The notes under the pieces were generated by a model. The model did no database searches. It was not told the origin of the DNA and saw only the letters and a program-made list of their open reading frames with translations. A stretch of 7,183 nt of DNA, taken from Thermoplasmata archaeon (GTDB lineage: Archaea > Thermoplasmatota > Thermoplasmata > Thermoplasmatales > GCA-001856825). Below, one piece after another: positions 5,998 to 7,183 of the stretch (position 1 is the first letter of the stretch; the number at the start of each line of letters is the position of its first letter). Location of the stretch: NCBI GenBank assembly GCA_021793855.1, contig JAJYRY010000047.1, positions 1-7,183 of the forward strand, given 5' to 3'. Position numbers and translations under genes: made by a program.

Positions 5998-7183
5998 ATG
6001 GATCCTAGAACCGACGAACTACTGTTGTTACTCGCGGGAATTATGTTACTCGGTTTTGTAGGAGAAATAGCGTTTCGAAAAAAGAGAATACCTGACATGC
6101 TGCTCTTATTGCTGATCGGTATTCTGATCCACTTTTCTGGTATCATTCCTGGAGTCTACATATCTCTATTGAGTCAACTTCTCGGTTTTGTTGGTACGGT
6201 CGCCTTGATACTTATCGTATTTGGCGGACTTCTCAAACTAGATCTTCAGAAATTTGGTCATGCGTTGTCAAAGGGCATTTGGATTGCAGTTGCTGATTTA
6301 TTGTTTGTCATTGGGCTATTGACTCCCCTGTTGTATTTTGTCTTTAAATTACCGCTACTAATTTCACTACTGATTTCGACAATTCTGAGCGAAGCAGCTG
6401 CTCCTTTCATCATCCCTTTGTTGAACCGGATAAAAATCAACGAGGAGATGAGACACTTAATGGAGGTTGAAACCATATTCAACTCGGTGCTGAATGTCAT
6501 TGGTGCCCTCCTTCTTTTGAGTATCATAGATCAGCAAAGTTCCCTAGTCGGTGTGGTTGGAATAGCGAGCTATCTTTTTGGAAGCGTGTCCGAAGCGATT
6601 GTCCTAGGAGGAGTCATAGGAATCGTCTGGTTGATCATCTTGAAACAGGCATCTGCGCCTCACTATTACATAGCGACCATTGCAGTTCTATTGGGCATCT
6701 GGGGTGTGTCTGACTACCTAGGTGCCTCTCCAATTCTTGCTGCTTTCGTTTTCTCTATAATTATTGCAAACTCAGGACCTATCTCCAAGATTATTAAGTT
6801 GTCCGGAATAATTGAAACGGCGCAACTTGATTATTTCAACCAAGAGATTACTTTCATTTTATTGACTATCTTTTATGTCTATACAGGAATTCTAGTCAAT
6901 ATATTTGACTTTCACGCACTCCTTTTTGCACTGGTGCTTGTCGCGGCCCTCGTAGCGATTCGGTTCTTTGAGATCTATGCGATTAATGGGGTTACCAAGT
7001 GGTTTGGCAGCGACAGTATGCTGGTGGCAACCTTTGTTCACAGGGGTCCAACTGTGATTGTCCTTCTAGGTATAGTCCTCACTTCAAATCCAGCAATCTT
7101 CAGTTCATTTGGAAACATCATATTTTATACGGTTATTCTGGCAATTCTTGCAGGTTCACTCAGTTTTACGGTGATCTCAAGGA
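5998..7183 (+). CDS. cation:proton antiporter, NhaP/Kef type (3' end cut by the window)
   Basis: ATG 5998 opens a frame that runs to the right edge: 395 complete codons without a stop. The product is a polytopic membrane protein of the monovalent cation:proton antiporter group (Na_H_Exchanger fold, PF00999). Family marks are I31-P-D-M with a leucine-rich helix, the L-I-V-F-G-G-L-L-K-L-D-L stretch ending helix 3 (72-83), a crossing-helix segment S131-E-A-A-A-P-F-I-I-P-L-L142, the L-M-E156-V-E158-T-I-F-N162-S163 motif, Y294-x-Y-x-G-I-L-V (294-300), and H348-R349-G-P in the penultimate region, where NhaP proteins keep an arginine that pairs with the motif glutamate. Two features are odd: the acidic residue of T-D-P in helix 5 is replaced by alanine (A134) and the final D of the N-D motif by serine (S163). 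Cation specificity (Na or K) is therefore uncertain. At 395 residues most of the membrane domain is present. TATA spacing suggests a leaderless mRNA. Confidence 0.9.
   Translation, partial: MDPRTDELLLLLAGIMLLGFVGEIAFRKKRIPDMLLLLLIGILIHFSGIIPGVYISLLSQLLGFVGTVALILIVFGGLLKLDLQKFGHALSKGIWIAVADLLFVIGLLTPLLYFVFKLPLLISLLISTILSEAAAPFIIPLLNRIKINEEMRHLMEVETIFNSVLNVIGALLLLSIIDQQSSLVGVVGIASYLFGSVSEAIVLGGVIGIVWLIILKQASAPHYYIATIAVLLGIWGVSDYLGASPILAAFVFSIIIANSGPISKIIKLSGIIETAQLDYFNQEITFILLTIFYVYTGILVNIFDFHALLFALVLVAALVAIRFFEIYAINGVTKWFGSDSMLVATFVHRGPTVIVLLGIVLTSNPAIFSSFGNIIFYTVILAILAGSLSFTVISR

Noticed and set aside
1..7183. CRISPR array, insertion sequence, tRNA, defence or toxin-antitoxin genes
   Set aside because: I looked for regularly spaced repeats, transposase motifs, terminal repeats, tRNA cloverleaf segments and paired small genes and found none.

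Overview
The window looks archaeal. At four genes (2272, 5186 on the minus strand, 5400 and 5998) an AT-rich TATA-like element is centred 25-29 bases before the start codon, which is the layout of leaderless archaeal transcripts. Other genes (608, 1183, 1848) have Shine-Dalgarno-like sequences, so both initiation modes seem to be used. Codon use is rich in ATA, AGA and AGG, and base composition is moderate and slightly AT-rich. I cannot fix the lineage from sequence alone. A Nitrososphaeria/Thaumarchaeota-type or Thermoplasmata-type archaeon is my loose guess.

Layout: (1) Positions 1-377 hold the C-terminal end of a large, probably exported protein with right-handed beta-helix-like repeats. 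(2) Positions 378-607 hold little that is convincing: a doubtful 65-codon reading frame and a weak promoter. (3) Positions 608-1731 hold two overlapping genes for paralogous five-helix membrane proteins, probably a tandem duplication whose products may form a heteromer. (4) Positions 1848-2219 encode a small charged soluble protein that I do not recognise. (5) Positions 2272-3549 encode an APC-superfamily amino acid permease. (6) Convergent to it, positions 5186-3756 on the minus strand encode a complete M17 leucyl aminopeptidase (PepA) with all metal and catalytic residues present. (7) A 213-base divergent promoter region contains several short inverted and direct repeats. It leads to a small four-helix membrane protein (5400-5873). 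(8) From 5998 to the right edge runs a cation:proton antiporter of the NhaP/Kef type. It is truncated by the window, and the acidic residues of its two usual ion-binding motifs are replaced.

Taken together this is an ordinary archaeal chromosomal stretch biased to membrane transport and peptide use. The permease brings in amino acids and the aminopeptidase releases them from peptides inside the cell, but their convergent, separate promoters show that they are not one operon. I did not find a CRISPR array, transposon, RNA gene or defence island. The best candidates for something new are the unusual ion-binding site of the antiporter, the 14-base palindrome placed between its TATA box and start codon, the cluster of odd-length palindromes between pepA and the small membrane gene, and the tandem membrane-protein pair.
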